From the NCBI RefSeq assembly GCF_006363915.1, contig NZ_CP040946.1: DNA of 64,000 bases; one strand, 5' to 3'. The translations under genes and the position numbers were made by a program. Positions 7,788-17,360 of this stretch are shown piece by piece; position 1 is the first letter of the stretch, and each line of letters starts with the position of its first letter. This stretch comes from Methylophilus medardensis (GTDB lineage: Bacteria > Pseudomonadota > Gammaproteobacteria > Burkholderiales > Methylophilaceae). The notes under the pieces are model-generated. The model was not told where the DNA came from, ran no database searches, and saw only the letters and a program-made list of their open reading frames with translations.

Positions 7788-8822
7788 TCATGGGGTGCTG
7801 ACCACATCTTCGGCATGAATGGGTTGCGAAGATTGCATCACCAAAGCATAAGATAGATGCGGGAAGGTTTTAAAAACCATGACTAAACCCACCGGTTCAT
7901 CAGGCAGTTGGATGGTCAACGGGTGTTTAGGATCAGACTCTGGGTCGATCATGGAAGCGCCTTTGCGCAGCACCGCCAGCACATGACCACGCTCTATGCC
8001 TTGAGCCTCCCCGCGATTGAGGACGACCACACGACCGTAACCGGTTTCGTTAATGCCTTCGCTGACGCGCGCAATCTGCCCTTTTATGTCCTTGTCTGGC
8101 GAATGTGGGATGTATGCCGGGTTCAGTTCATCTTCTATCGCAATCAGTTTGTCTTTGACAGCGATTTCTTCTTTTGCCTGTGTCACGGTCAAGGTCGCTG
8201 GCTGGCCAGCGCGTAATAACCTAGCCTCTCCCAAATAATGCGCCTCGTTGCCAAGGATTTCACCGTTTTCTGGATTTTTGACTGGTTCACCTTCGCGGTA
8301 AACCGCCCAGGCGGTTCTTGGTGACGCTGGTAGTCCTTGCACGTAAATGTGGGTGCCCGGACTCAGAATCTCACGCTCTTCTTGTGCGGCAATGATTCTG
8401 GGCGCTGCTTTTAACGCCTCGGGGGAAATCAGCATGGGTTTGGTTAAAAATGGCAGAATCGTGCTTGGTTGAATTGCAGGAATTGCATCGCCTTGTATCG
8501 GCGTCACAATCACCCCCGGCTCGAGTGTCACGGATTCTCGCATGAGTCGCAACAACGGCTTGCCACTGCTGGTATCTAATACGATCACGTCACCCGGGTA
8601 GATCCAGTGCGGATTTTTGATGCGTTCACGGTTGAGTTGCCAGATCTGTGGCCATTGCCATGGATTTTTGAGAAACTTCGCTGAAATGTCCCACAAGGTG
8701 TCGCCTTTGACCACGAGATGCCGGTCAGGATGTTGCGCCCGCAAGGGAATTTCTTCCGCGCGCACCAACAAGCTGCTACAAGCCAGCGCAAGCAGGGTTA
8801 TAATTTGAACAATTTTGGTCAT
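7788..8822 (-). CDS. Secreted LysM-domain protein
   Basis: A 344-residue exported protein with signal peptide (MTKIVQIITLLALACSSLLVRA) and one LysM domain at about residues 35-82 (LVVKGDTLWDISAKF, LNRERIKNPHWIYPGDVIVL). LysM binds peptidoglycan. The rest (about 90-344) is a conserved region of unknown function found in Betaproteobacteria upstream of dprA. It is probably periplasmic or wall-associated. It is first gene of a three-gene minus-strand operon and divergent from def. Confidence 0.9.
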   Translation of the reverse strand: MTKIVQIITLLALACSSLLVRAEEIPLRAQHPDRHLVVKGDTLWDISAKFLKNPWQWPQIWQLNRERIKNPHWIYPGDVIVLDTSSGKPLLRLMRESVTLEPGVIVTPIQGDAIPAIQPSTILPFLTKPMLISPEALKAAPRIIAAQEEREILSPGTHIYVQGLPASPRTAWAVYREGEPVKNPENGEILGNEAHYLGEARLLRAGQPATLTVTQAKEEIAVKDKLIAIEDELNPAYIPHSPDKDIKGQIARVSEGINETGYGRVVVLNRGEAQGIERGHVLAVLRKGASMIDPESDPKHPLTIQLPDEPVGLVMVFKTFPHLSYALVMQSSQPIHAEDVVSTP

Positions 8823-8991
8823 GTGGCGTCTCTGTAAATAAGCAGCTCAAGGGTTAGGCCGCATCAATCGCGCGCGCGATCTGCATCATATCGACCAATC
8901 TAGCATGGGTTTAAAGTTCTTATCAAGGTGAAAAAGCGGGCATTTTGCCCTGTTTTCCCACAAACTATTTGAATGGAAAGATTTGTAGAGC

Positions 8992-9507
8992 ATGGCATTA
9001 CTTCCAATTTTGCAATATCCGGACCCACGACTGCACACGGTAGCCAAGCCGGTGCAAGTATTTGACGACGCTTTGCAGCAACTGGTGAGTGACATGGCGG
9101 AGACGATGTATGATGCACCGGGCATTGGCTTAGCGGCCACGCAAGTGGATCATCATATTCAGTTGATCGTGATTGATCTCAGTAAAGAAAAAGACGATCT
9201 CTTGGTGCTGATTAATCCGAAAATCATTGCCCAGTCTGGTAGCCAAGATTATGAAGAAGGCTGTTTGTCTGTGCCGGGCGTGTATGAGAATGTCACGCGC
9301 GCCGAGTTCATCACAGTAGAGGCGCGTGATGTCTCGGGCAACACTTATAAGCTCGATGCAGACGGTCTACTCAGTGTGTGCATTCAGCATGAGATGGATC
9401 ACTTAAAAGGTAAAGTATTCGTGGAATATTTGTCCACCCTCAAACGCAACCGTATCCGCAGCAGAATGGTCAAGCACGCACGCGAAATCGAACGCAATAG
9501 TTATTAA
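8992..9507 (+). CDS. def: Peptide deformylase
   Basis: Removes the N-formyl group from nascent proteins. All three family motifs are present in order: GIGLAATQ (about residue 43), EEGCLSVPG (Cys metal ligand near 90) and HEMDH at residues 133-137 (two His ligands and catalytic Glu134). The length of 171 residues is typical. It is 14 bases upstream of fmt, the usual pairing, so that addition and removal of formyl groups are co-expressed. Confidence 0.97.
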   Translation: MALLPILQYPDPRLHTVAKPVQVFDDALQQLVSDMAETMYDAPGIGLAATQVDHHIQLIVIDLSKEKDDLLVLINPKIIAQSGSQDYEEGCLSVPGVYENVTRAEFITVEARDVSGNTYKLDADGLLSVCIQHEMDHLKGKVFVEYLSTLKRNRIRSRMVKHAREIERNSY

Positions 9508-9521
9508 TCTCAGGGATTTGC

Positions 9522-10442
9522 ATGCGAATCATCTATGCCGGCACACCGGCGTTTGCCGAACCTGCCTTGCAGGGCTTATTGGATGCCGGACACGATATTG
9601 TCATGGTATTGACCCAACCTGATCGTCCGGCTGGGCGGGGCATGCAGTTGAAAGCCAGCCCCGTCAAACAGCTGGCGTTGGCCAACGGTTTGCGCGTTTT
9701 TCAACCAGAGAGCCTCAAGCCTGCAGAAGTGCAGGCTGAATTGGCGAGCGTGCAGGCGGAGGTCATGATTGTGGCCGCGTATGGTCTGATGATTCCAACC
9801 GCGGTGTTGCAGATGCCAACGCTTGGCTGTTACAACATACATGGTTCTCTGCTCCCGCGCTGGCGTGGTGCCGCGCCCATTCATCGAGCGATTCTGGCAG
9901 GCGATGCTGAAACCGGTGTCACCATCATGGAGGTGGTGCCTAAACTGGATGCCGGCAATATGATCAGCAAATGGGCGGTCGCCATCACTGAAATGGACAC
10001 CACGCAAACCCTGCACGACGCCATCAGTCGTGAAGGTGCGCGTTTGATGGTCGAAGCTATGCATACGCTAGCGACCACGGGCACGCTCGCCTCAGAAGTG
10101 CAAGATGAGTCTCTGGTGACCTATGCGCACAAACTTGAAAAGTCAGAGTCGGCCATCGACTGGACACAAACTGCGTCACAATTGTCCCGCCAAGTGCGCG
10201 CATTTAATCCTTTTCCGGTGGCCACAGCCACCTTCAAACAGCAAGTGTGCAAATTGTGGTTTGCGCAAGCGGTACACGGTCGCGGCCAGCCGGGGACTGT
10301 GCTAGAAACACAGCCTTTGCGCGTAGCTTGTGGGGAGGGCGCACTGGAGATTCATACGTTGCAAATGCCCGGCGGCAAGCGGCAAACAGCACTGCAGTTT
10401 GTGCAGGGGCAACATGTGCAAGTGGGTGACCAGTTTTTTTAG
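9522..10442 (+). CDS. fmt: Methionyl-tRNA formyltransferase
   Basis: Transfers a formyl group from 10-formyl-tetrahydrofolate to Met-tRNA(fMet). The 306 residues show the N-terminal formyltransferase fold (MRIIYAGTPAFAEPAL), the signature SLLPRWRGAAPIHRAI near residue 110 with catalytic Asn/His in YNIHGSLLP, and the C-terminal tRNA-binding domain (KSESAIDWT, RAFNPFPVA). It follows def closely in one operon. Confidence 0.97.
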   Translation: MRIIYAGTPAFAEPALQGLLDAGHDIVMVLTQPDRPAGRGMQLKASPVKQLALANGLRVFQPESLKPAEVQAELASVQAEVMIVAAYGLMIPTAVLQMPTLGCYNIHGSLLPRWRGAAPIHRAILAGDAETGVTIMEVVPKLDAGNMISKWAVAITEMDTTQTLHDAISREGARLMVEAMHTLATTGTLASEVQDESLVTYAHKLEKSESAIDWTQTASQLSRQVRAFNPFPVATATFKQQVCKLWFAQAVHGRGQPGTVLETQPLRVACGEGALEIHTLQMPGGKRQTALQFVQGQHVQVGDQFF

Positions 10443-10523
10443 GCACTGACTCAAGCGGGCATTGAAAAACCCCTGTCATCACCGCATATTAAGCTAGACG
10501 TATTGAATCAATGAGGAGTATCT

Positions 10524-11396
10524 ATGTTAGGTAACTGGACCAAAACCTTTGTGCTGATGGCGGCCATCACCGCGCTGTTTGTTGCTGTGGGTGGCGCATT
10601 GGGTGGTCAGGGCGGCATGTTCATCGCTTTGCTGCTGGCAGGGGGCATGAACTTTTACGCCTACTGGTTTAGTGATCAAGCGGTGCTGAAAATGTATGGT
10701 GCAGTCGAGATCAATGCCGAAAACCAATTCGGTAACGGCCAGTTTCGTGATTATTACAACATGGTAAAAGCCTTGGCCGAACGTGCTGAGTTGCCGATGC
10801 CGCGCGTGTTCGTCATCAACGAGAGCCAGCCCAATGCGTTTGCCACCGGTCGCAATCCTGAACATGCTGCGGTCGCTGCCACCACCGGCATTATGCAGAT
10901 TTTGAGTGAACGAGAGTTGCGTGGGGTAATGGCGCATGAGCTGGCACACGTCAAAAATCGCGATACGCTGATTTCGACCATCTCTGCGACGGTTGCCGGC
11001 GCGATTTCGTCTATTGCCCAATTTGGCCTGATGTTTGGCGGTGGCCACCGGGAGGGCGAAGACCGACCGAACCCACTCATCGGTATTCTGATTATGGTGT
11101 TGGCGCCTCTGGCCGCTTCATTAATTCAAATGGCGATCTCACGCTCGCGCGAATACGAGGCAGATCGCATGGGTGCCGACATTAGCCGTGACCCGAAAGC
11201 GCTGGCTGCGGCGCTGGAGAAAATCCATAATTACGCGCACCAGATTCCCAACATGACTGCGGAACAGCATCCGGAAACCGGGCAAATGATGATTATTAAT
11301 CCTTTATCAGGCGCTGATCTGGCGGGGTTGTTTAGTACGCATCCGCAAACCGAAGAGCGTATCAGACGCTTGATGGCGTTGGCGAACCAGTACTAA
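10524..11396 (+). CDS. htpX: Membrane zinc metalloprotease HtpX
   Basis: An M48 membrane protease that degrades damaged inner-membrane proteins. 290 residues: two N-terminal transmembrane helices (about 8-30 and 34-52), the zinc site HELAH at 138-142 with Glu139 catalytic, two further hydrophobic segments (about 150-172 and 190-212), and the third ligand region SREYEADRMGAD. ATG 10524 is preceded by GAGGAG (about 10512-10517). It ends at the terminator at 11421. Confidence 0.96.
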   Translation: MLGNWTKTFVLMAAITALFVAVGGALGGQGGMFIALLLAGGMNFYAYWFSDQAVLKMYGAVEINAENQFGNGQFRDYYNMVKALAERAELPMPRVFVINESQPNAFATGRNPEHAAVAATTGIMQILSERELRGVMAHELAHVKNRDTLISTISATVAGAISSIAQFGLMFGGGHREGEDRPNPLIGILIMVLAPLAASLIQMAISRSREYEADRMGADISRDPKALAAALEKIHNYAHQIPNMTAEQHPETGQMMIINPLSGADLAGLFSTHPQTEERIRRLMALANQY

Positions 11397-11420
11397 CTGT
11401 CCACAAGGGTGGACGCTTTG

Positions 11421-11448
11421 AAAAGGCTTTCGTCAGAAAGCCTTTTTT
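11421..11448 (+). terminator. Terminator after htpX
   Basis: Stem AAAGGCTTTC/GAAAGCCTTT with a short loop and T-tract. Confidence 0.85.
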
Positions 11449-11503
11449 CATGGCTTGCGTTTTTCACTGGTGAATTAAGTGGCATCAAGTAGAATAGCTT
11501 TTT

Positions 11504-12811
11504 TTGCCTAGAGACCTTCGTTTGCAAGTTGCCCAGTTAATAGCCGCGTATGCGGTGGCCGAAGTCTTGGCCGGACATAATCTGACTGTTTCCATGCCCA
11601 AGGCATTGCGCAAAGTCAAATCTGCGACGCCACAACAACAGGCTGCAGCGCAGGATTATAGCTATCTCACTTTACGTTTTTATGCCGAATCTGCCGCCTA
11701 TTTGCAAGCGTTGACGCCCAAGCCAGTGACCGATGATCGCGTCTCTGCATTGTTGCTGGTGGCCCTGTCGCAATTGTTACATCAGGACGATGATGACTTC
11801 ACTGTGGTGAATCAGGCAGTAGAAGCCGCCGGTAAAACGGGTCAACGCTGGGCGAAGAGTTTGGTTAATGCGGTATTGCGAAATTTTTTACGCCAACGTG
11901 CGCAATTGCAAACGACGATTGCCCAGCGTGAAGAGGTGCAGTTCAACTACCCACAATGGTGGATCAACACCCTCAAGCAACAATATCCACAGGATTGGCA
12001 AGCCATCCTTGAAGTCGGCAACAGTCACCCGCCGATGACCTTGCGCGTTAATTTGCGCAAAACCGATGTCGCCAGCTATTTAAAGTTACTCGCTGACGCC
12101 GAGATGTCTGCCAGTCATTTGGGGGGTACCGCGATTCAATTGCATAGCCCTGTGCCTGTGCATCAATTACCAAATTTTGAGGCTGGCTGGGTCAGTGTGC
12201 AAGACACGGCGGCGCAGTGGGCTGCACCATTACTTGATTTGCAAGCGGGTATGCGTGTGTTAGACGCGTGTAGTGCGCCGGGTGGCAAGTCTTGCCACAT
12301 TCTCGAAGCCTGCGAGGTCGAGTTGTGGTCACTAGACATGGCGGTCGAGCGCCAGCGCCGCGTGCACGAAAATTTGCAGCGTCTAGGCTTGCAAGCGCAC
12401 GTAGTCACCGGCGATGCGGCGAATACAGACTGGTTTGATGGGCAACTGTTTGACCGTATTTTGGCCGATGTCCCCTGTAGCGCCTCAGGCATTGTGCGTC
12501 GTCATGTCGATATGAAATGGCTGCGCAGGCCTCAGGACTTGGCCACTTTCGCGCATCTTCAGCAGGAAATTTTATCGAATTTGTGGCAAACGCTGGCAAA
12601 AGGCGGTAAATTGTTGTACGTGACCTGCTCAATCTTTCCACAAGAAAACGACATGCAAATCCAGCAATTTTTAAGCGCACATGCGGATGCGACTCGATTG
12701 CCGATTGCCTTTGATCCCGCGATCTTGCCCTGCCAACACCACATAGGCGGGCAGATGTTGCCCACGGCTGTGCATGACGGATTGTTTTATGCGCTATTGC
12801 AAAAACATTAA
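11504..12811 (+). CDS. rsmB: 16S rRNA (cytosine-967-C5)-methyltransferase
   Basis: Uses SAM to methylate C967 of 16S rRNA. 435 residues: N-terminal NusB-like helical domain (about 1-140, ending WAKSLVNAVLRNFLRQR), then the Rossmann methyltransferase with VLDACSAPGGKSCH (motif I), DVPCSASGIVRRH (motif IV with catalytic-fold Cys) and VTCSIFPQEND (motif VI nucleophile Cys). The start is uncertain: TTG 11504 or TTG 11522, neither with a strong ribosome site. It overlaps the next gene by about 20 bases, the conserved rsmB-DUF4390-ntrYX operon. Confidence 0.94.
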   Translation: MPRDLRLQVAQLIAAYAVAEVLAGHNLTVSMPKALRKVKSATPQQQAAAQDYSYLTLRFYAESAAYLQALTPKPVTDDRVSALLLVALSQLLHQDDDDFTVVNQAVEAAGKTGQRWAKSLVNAVLRNFLRQRAQLQTTIAQREEVQFNYPQWWINTLKQQYPQDWQAILEVGNSHPPMTLRVNLRKTDVASYLKLLADAEMSASHLGGTAIQLHSPVPVHQLPNFEAGWVSVQDTAAQWAAPLLDLQAGMRVLDACSAPGGKSCHILEACEVELWSLDMAVERQRRVHENLQRLGLQAHVVTGDAANTDWFDGQLFDRILADVPCSASGIVRRHVDMKWLRRPQDLATFAHLQQEILSNLWQTLAKGGKLLYVTCSIFPQENDMQIQQFLSAHADATRLPIAFDPAILPCQHHIGGQMLPTAVHDGLFYALLQKH

Positions 12812-13364
12812 ACACTGGTTGTGTATGGGCCTGATGATTGGCCTGACCGCACTGAGCTGCGTGGCAGGCAGTAATCATGCGCATATTCGAAACGCAGAGT
12901 TGGTGTTGCGCGATGAGCTATGGACCTTAGATGCCGACATAGACGTGCAGTTTGGCCGCGCCCTAGAAGAAGCCCTCAGCAAAGGGGTCGCGCTGACATT
13001 TTTGTATGAGTTTCAGATTATCAAACCGCTTAAATATTGGTTTGATGACGAAGTGGTGACCGAACGTCGCTCGGTGACGCTCAATTATCACGCGCTGACC
13101 AAACAATATCTGCTGAACTACCCACAACAGCAAAAAGTATTTGATAGCCTCAGCGAGGCTAAACGTGAGTTAGGCTTGATTCACGACTGGCGCTTAGTGC
13201 CGCATGGCACACTAGAAAAAAATCAATCTTATCAGGCAGCACTTAAGATGCATCTGGATACCAGTAAGTTGCCCAAGGCCTTGCAGTTGGATGCGTTGGG
13301 TGAAAGTGACTGGGAGTTAGTAACCCCCACTTTTACCTGGTGGGTGAAGGAAACATTGCGCTAA
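12789..13364 (+). CDS. DUF4390 exported protein
   Basis: 191 residues with an N-terminal signal segment (KHWLCMGLMIGLTALSCVAG) and a DUF4390-type body (NAELVLRDELWTLDADIDV, ALSKGVALTFLYEFQI, LNYPQQQKVFDSL). ATG 12789 follows ACGGA by 8 bases; ATG 12774 is an alternative. Function is unknown. The family is found beside ntrY-like kinases in Betaproteobacteria, suggesting a role near that signalling pair. It overlaps rsmB and ends 4 bases before the kinase gene. Confidence 0.85.
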   Translation: MRYCKNIKHWLCMGLMIGLTALSCVAGSNHAHIRNAELVLRDELWTLDADIDVQFGRALEEALSKGVALTFLYEFQIIKPLKYWFDDEVVTERRSVTLNYHALTKQYLLNYPQQQKVFDSLSEAKRELGLIHDWRLVPHGTLEKNQSYQAALKMHLDTSKLPKALQLDALGESDWELVTPTFTWWVKETLR

Positions 13365-13368
13365 CGGT

Positions 13369-15531
13369 ATGCGTTATGTCTTGATTTTGTCGATCGTGTT
13401 GGCAGCGGCCTTGTTGTATCTGCTGTCGCTTGCAAGTGCCAATACCGCCATCAGCGGCGATTACTATTTGGTGTTGCTCTACGTCAATGCCGGTCTGGCT
13501 TTGCTGTTATTGGGCGTCATTGCCTATCAGTTACGGCATCTTTACCGCACCACAAAATCCAAGCAAGTCGGCAGCAAGTTAAACTTTCGCTTGCTGGTGA
13601 CCTTTGCCCTGATGGCCTTGATCCCTGGCATGATTGTGTATCTGGTGTCGGTGAATTTTCTCTCGCGCTCGATTGAGTCATGGTTTAACGTCAAAGTGGA
13701 ATCTGCGCTGGATGGCGGCCTGAGTTTGGGCCAAAAAGCGTTGGATATTATGCTGAGCGATGTGAAGGAAAAAGCGCAAAGCATGGCTGTGTCTTTGTCG
13801 TTGCAGCCAGCGCGGTCTCACTATAGTCAAATCAATGATTTGCGTGAAAAAGCAGGCATTCAAGATGCGGCCCTACTCACTGCGCAAGGCGCTATTCTGG
13901 CCGTGAGCAGCTCTGACCCCAGCAGCTTTTTGCCTGAGCTTCCTTCTGTGCCGCAATTGCGACAAGCCAGAACTGGCGTTTACGGCAAGATTGAGCCCAT
14001 TCCCGGCAAAGGCTTGTATATGCGCGTGTTGACTCCGGTCGAAACTTTGGGCATTACCGGTGAAATGCGCATTTTGCAATTGATGCAGCCAGTGCCCAAA
14101 TCCCTGTCGAATACCGCAGAAGCGGTGCAAGACGTCTATCGCGAATACCAAACCCTGTCTTACAGCCGTCAGTCATTAAAAGACATTTTTATGCTGACCC
14201 TGACCATGATTTTGTTGTTGTCGATGCTGGGGGCGTTAACCATTGCATTTGCGCTCAGCCGCCGCATGGCGCAGCCGCTGACGGTGCTCGCGGAAGGGAC
14301 GCGCTTGATCGCCAGTGGCGATTTTTCGCAGCAATTACCCTCATTTGGTAAAGATGAATTGAGTGTGCTGGTGAAATCATTCAACAGCATGACGCGGCAG
14401 CTGCAGGAGGCAAAAAATGCCTCTGAGCAAAGTCGCCAGCATGTGGAATCGGCACGTGCCTACTTAGAGGCGATTTTGTCACACTTGAGTTCGGGGGTGA
14501 TGACGATTAATGAGCGGGCAGAGTTGCGCGTGTATAACTTGGCGGCGACCAATATTCTAGGTATTTCATTGGTTGGCTTTAAAAATAAAGTATTTAGCGA
14601 AGTGGCAACTGAAAACAAATACTTAAGCCCATTCACCGAGCTGGTCATGCAGCACTATGAAGACACTTTGCAGTTTGACCATCACGAGCGGCACATGACC
14701 AGCCAGATTGAAATTGAAGGCGTGCATGGAACGCAGATGTTGATGTTGCGAGTGACGCGCTTGCCTGAAGGTGCCGGTCATGGCCTGGTGGTGGTGTTTG
14801 ATGATGTGACTGCCATGGCACAAGCACAGCGGGACGCCGCCTGGGCGGAAGTTGCCAGACGCTTGGCGCATGAGATTAAAAATCCGCTGACCCCCATACA
14901 ACTCTCGGCGGAGCGCTTGCAGCTCAAATTGCAAGACAAGCTGGACAGCAAAGATGCCGAAATGCTGTTTAAATCGACCGATACCATTGTCAATCAGGTG
15001 CAGGCAATGAAAAATATGGTCAATGAATTTAGTGAGTATGCCAGAACGCCGGCAGCGCAATTGGTTAAGTTAGATTTGAATACTTTAATTCGCGATGTGA
15101 GTCGCTTGTATAACGCCTCGACCGTCAAGCTGTTGCTGGCCTTGCACGAGCAACTGCCGGAGATTCAGGCAGATGCCACCATGATGCGCCAGATTTTGCA
15201 CAATTTACTGCAAAATGCACAAGATGCGCTGGTGCAAGTGGCGGACCCGCATATTGTTATCTTGACCGATTATGATGGCGAGCGTATAAAACTGACAGTG
15301 ACCGATAACGGCAGTGGTTTTCCAACCGATGTGATGGCGAGAGTGTTTGAGCCTTATGTCACCACAAAATCCCACGGGACGGGTTTGGGCTTAGCCATTG
15401 TGAAAAAAATGATAGAGGAGCAGCGTGGACAGATTCGCATAGACAATCTGCCACAAGGGGGCGCTAGCGTCACCATCAGCTTGCCGGTAGATAAACAACA
15501 ACAGCGTCGGCGCGTTGAGCGCATCGTGTAA
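13369..15531 (+). CDS. ntrY: NtrY-like membrane sensor histidine kinase
   Basis: 720 residues. N-terminal transmembrane helices at about 3-24, 33-57 and 75-97, a periplasmic-type region (about 100-268), a further helix (272-294), HAMP (295-348, ending GDFSQQLPSFGKDELSVLVKSFNSM), PAS (about 360-470), HisKA with phospho-accepting His501 (EVARRLAHEIKNPLTPIQ), and HATPase (LLQNAQDAL N-box, TDNGSGFP, GTGLGLAIV). All catalytic boxes look intact. It is followed after 9 bases by its response regulator. NtrY homologs are linked to nitrogen or redox/respiratory signals; the stimulus here is unknown. Confidence 0.92.
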   Translation: MRYVLILSIVLAAALLYLLSLASANTAISGDYYLVLLYVNAGLALLLLGVIAYQLRHLYRTTKSKQVGSKLNFRLLVTFALMALIPGMIVYLVSVNFLSRSIESWFNVKVESALDGGLSLGQKALDIMLSDVKEKAQSMAVSLSLQPARSHYSQINDLREKAGIQDAALLTAQGAILAVSSSDPSSFLPELPSVPQLRQARTGVYGKIEPIPGKGLYMRVLTPVETLGITGEMRILQLMQPVPKSLSNTAEAVQDVYREYQTLSYSRQSLKDIFMLTLTMILLLSMLGALTIAFALSRRMAQPLTVLAEGTRLIASGDFSQQLPSFGKDELSVLVKSFNSMTRQLQEAKNASEQSRQHVESARAYLEAILSHLSSGVMTINERAELRVYNLAATNILGISLVGFKNKVFSEVATENKYLSPFTELVMQHYEDTLQFDHHERHMTSQIEIEGVHGTQMLMLRVTRLPEGAGHGLVVVFDDVTAMAQAQRDAAWAEVARRLAHEIKNPLTPIQLSAERLQLKLQDKLDSKDAEMLFKSTDTIVNQVQAMKNMVNEFSEYARTPAAQLVKLDLNTLIRDVSRLYNASTVKLLLALHEQLPEIQADATMMRQILHNLLQNAQDALVQVADPHIVILTDYDGERIKLTVTDNGSGFPTDVMARVFEPYVTTKSHGTGLGLAIVKKMIEEQRGQIRIDNLPQGGASVTISLPVDKQQQRRRVERIV

Positions 15532-15540
15532 GGAAGTACC

Positions 15541-16803
15541 ATGGCTTCACGTAATATTTTGGTGGTCGATGACGAAATCGGTATCCGTGAGTTGTTGAGC
15601 GACATCTTGCGGGATGAAGGGCATATTGTACGTTTGGCGGAAAACGCACAAGTGGCCCGAGACGAGCGTCTTAAGCTGCGTCCGGATCTGGTATTGCTGG
15701 ACATCTGGATGCCAGATTGCGATGGCATCAGCCTACTCAAAGAGTGGGCAAATGCAGGGTTGTTAACCATGCCTGTGATCATGATGTCCGGCCACGGCAC
15801 GATAGACACCGCGGTGGAGGCCACCCGCTTAGGCGCTTTCGATTTTCTAGAAAAACCGATTGCGCTACAAAAGCTGCTCAAAACCGTTTCAGCGGCCATC
15901 AAGCATACCGAGCATTTAGCACACACCGAGATCAACTTATCCAGTTTTGGCAAAAGTGCGGTGATCCAAGAGCTGAAACAGCGTCTTGAACAATTGGCTC
16001 GGCATAAAAATACCTTATTTCTGATTGGCAAAAAGGGCGGCAGCGTACCTTTGTGCGCCAAATTTCTGCGTCCGCAAAACACGCCATGGGTGGCGCTGAC
16101 CGATTATGAAAAACTGGTCACTGCCCCGATGGAGATTTTGGAACAAGCGCGCGAGGGTGTGGTGTTTGTCGATGAGGTCACCAAGCTGGGTAAAACCGAA
16201 CAAAAAGGCTTGCATTTACTCATTAACAAGTCAGAGAAGTATGGTGTCCGCGTGATTTGCGCTAGCGAACATGGGTTGCCGCAGTTGATTGAAAAAGCCA
16301 TGCTGGAGCAGGCGTTGCTGCAAACGCTGGCGGGCTCTGCCGTGAAAGTGCCATGCCTTGATGAGCACAAAGAGGACATTCCGGATTTGGTGAATGCGAT
16401 GGCGACCTTGATGGTGGAGGCGAGCAAGATTGATTACAAGGCATTGGATGTGGCTGCACTGAATGCCCTGCGCAATGCGGATTGGCCGGGAGACCTTGAT
16501 GAGCTGGAATCCGTGGTACAAAATCTGTTGATGACCAGCTTGGAAGATACCATCACGCAAGCAGATGTGCAGCGTGTGCTGGCTAATTTCCAAGGTCAAC
16601 ATGTGGAGGCCACCGAGCAGCACATGCCGCTCAATCTGGATCAACCTTTGCGCGAGGCGCGCGACGAATTTGAACGGTATTATTTTCAGTATCATATGCG
16701 GCTGGTTAAAAATAATATGAGCCGACTGTCTGAAATTTCTGGTCTTGAACGCACCCATTTATACCGTAAACTGAAACAACTTGGCATCAAAATCAAGGGT
16801 TAG
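15541..16803 (+). CDS. ntrX: NtrX-like response regulator with degenerate AAA+ domain
   Basis: 420 residues: receiver domain (1-125) with acidic pocket Asp10-Asp11 and phospho-acceptor Asp54 (LLDIWMPDCDG), a central domain of the sigma-54-activator type (about 140-355), and a C-terminal Fis-type helix-turn-helix (about 375-418, MSRLSEISGLERTHLYRKLKQL). The central domain is decayed: where Walker A should stand the sequence reads GKKGGSVPL (163-171), and there is no GAFTGA loop, although the Walker B-like VVFVDEV (Asp211-Glu212) remains. It is therefore unlikely to hydrolyse ATP or remodel sigma-54 polymerase; simple DNA binding is more plausible. Terminator follows. Confidence 0.88.
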   Translation: MASRNILVVDDEIGIRELLSDILRDEGHIVRLAENAQVARDERLKLRPDLVLLDIWMPDCDGISLLKEWANAGLLTMPVIMMSGHGTIDTAVEATRLGAFDFLEKPIALQKLLKTVSAAIKHTEHLAHTEINLSSFGKSAVIQELKQRLEQLARHKNTLFLIGKKGGSVPLCAKFLRPQNTPWVALTDYEKLVTAPMEILEQAREGVVFVDEVTKLGKTEQKGLHLLINKSEKYGVRVICASEHGLPQLIEKAMLEQALLQTLAGSAVKVPCLDEHKEDIPDLVNAMATLMVEASKIDYKALDVAALNALRNADWPGDLDELESVVQNLLMTSLEDTITQADVQRVLANFQGQHVEATEQHMPLNLDQPLREARDEFERYYFQYHMRLVKNNMSRLSEISGLERTHLYRKLKQLGIKIKG

Positions 16804-16820
16804 CGATTGGGCACGCAAAT

Positions 16821-16854
16821 AAAAAAGCCGGGCAGTCGCCCGGCTTTTTTATTT
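16821..16854. terminator. Bidirectional terminator
   Basis: A-tract, GCCGGGC-AGTC-GCCCGGC stem-loop, T-tract, between converging ntrX and doxX-family genes. Confidence 0.92.
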
Positions 16855-16869
16855 GACTGGAAAGGCCGA

Positions 16870-17259
16870 CTAAGCAGTCGTTTTGTTGCGATTATCTAAG
16901 CTACAGGCCGTATCGGGATAGACGCTCAACAGCCACATCCCACCAGCAATGCCCATGTAGGCAAAAAATGCATCTAATGAGGCTTGAGCCAAAATCAGCG
17001 CCATAAAGGCCGCCAGCACGCCCAGCACGCGCGCGGAAAGTCTGGTTTTAAAACCGACGATCAACATGAGTCCAAAGACAAACTGAATTAGAATCAGCAA
17101 CGGCGCAAACACGGCTGGCAAGCCAAACTGTCCCAGCGTCATCTGATATTGCAAGTAACCGTCAGGGGTATTCAGAATCGCCATTAACTTTAAAATCACC
17201 ACCCCGAAAAACACCAGCCCCAGCAATATTCTGGCCGCCGCAGTTTGAAAACGACTCAT
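16870..17259 (-). CDS. DoxX family membrane protein
   Basis: 129 residues with four predicted transmembrane helices (about 8-27, 48-70, 75-93, 97-115) and the DoxX-like opening ARILLGLVFFGVVILKL. ATG 17259 has AGGAA 6 bases upstream. DoxX proteins are small inner-membrane proteins linked to redox or thiol stress in some organisms; the role here is unknown. It is divergent from the GNAT gene. Confidence 0.82.
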   Translation of the reverse strand: MSRFQTAAARILLGLVFFGVVILKLMAILNTPDGYLQYQMTLGQFGLPAVFAPLLILIQFVFGLMLIVGFKTRLSARVLGVLAAFMALILAQASLDAFFAYMGIAGGMWLLSVYPDTACSLDNRNKTTA

Positions 17260-17360
17260 AGCTTTTCCTCAAATCCTATTTTAATGAAGCCCGTATGATG
17301 CCTGTGGCTAACTACAATTGCAATACAGGTAAAATCGTAATATTTGTGCCGAGAGGGTAT

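Noticed and set aside
15541..16803. Calling the NtrX-like protein a sigma-54-dependent activator
   Set aside because: No GAFTGA loop and no Walker A.
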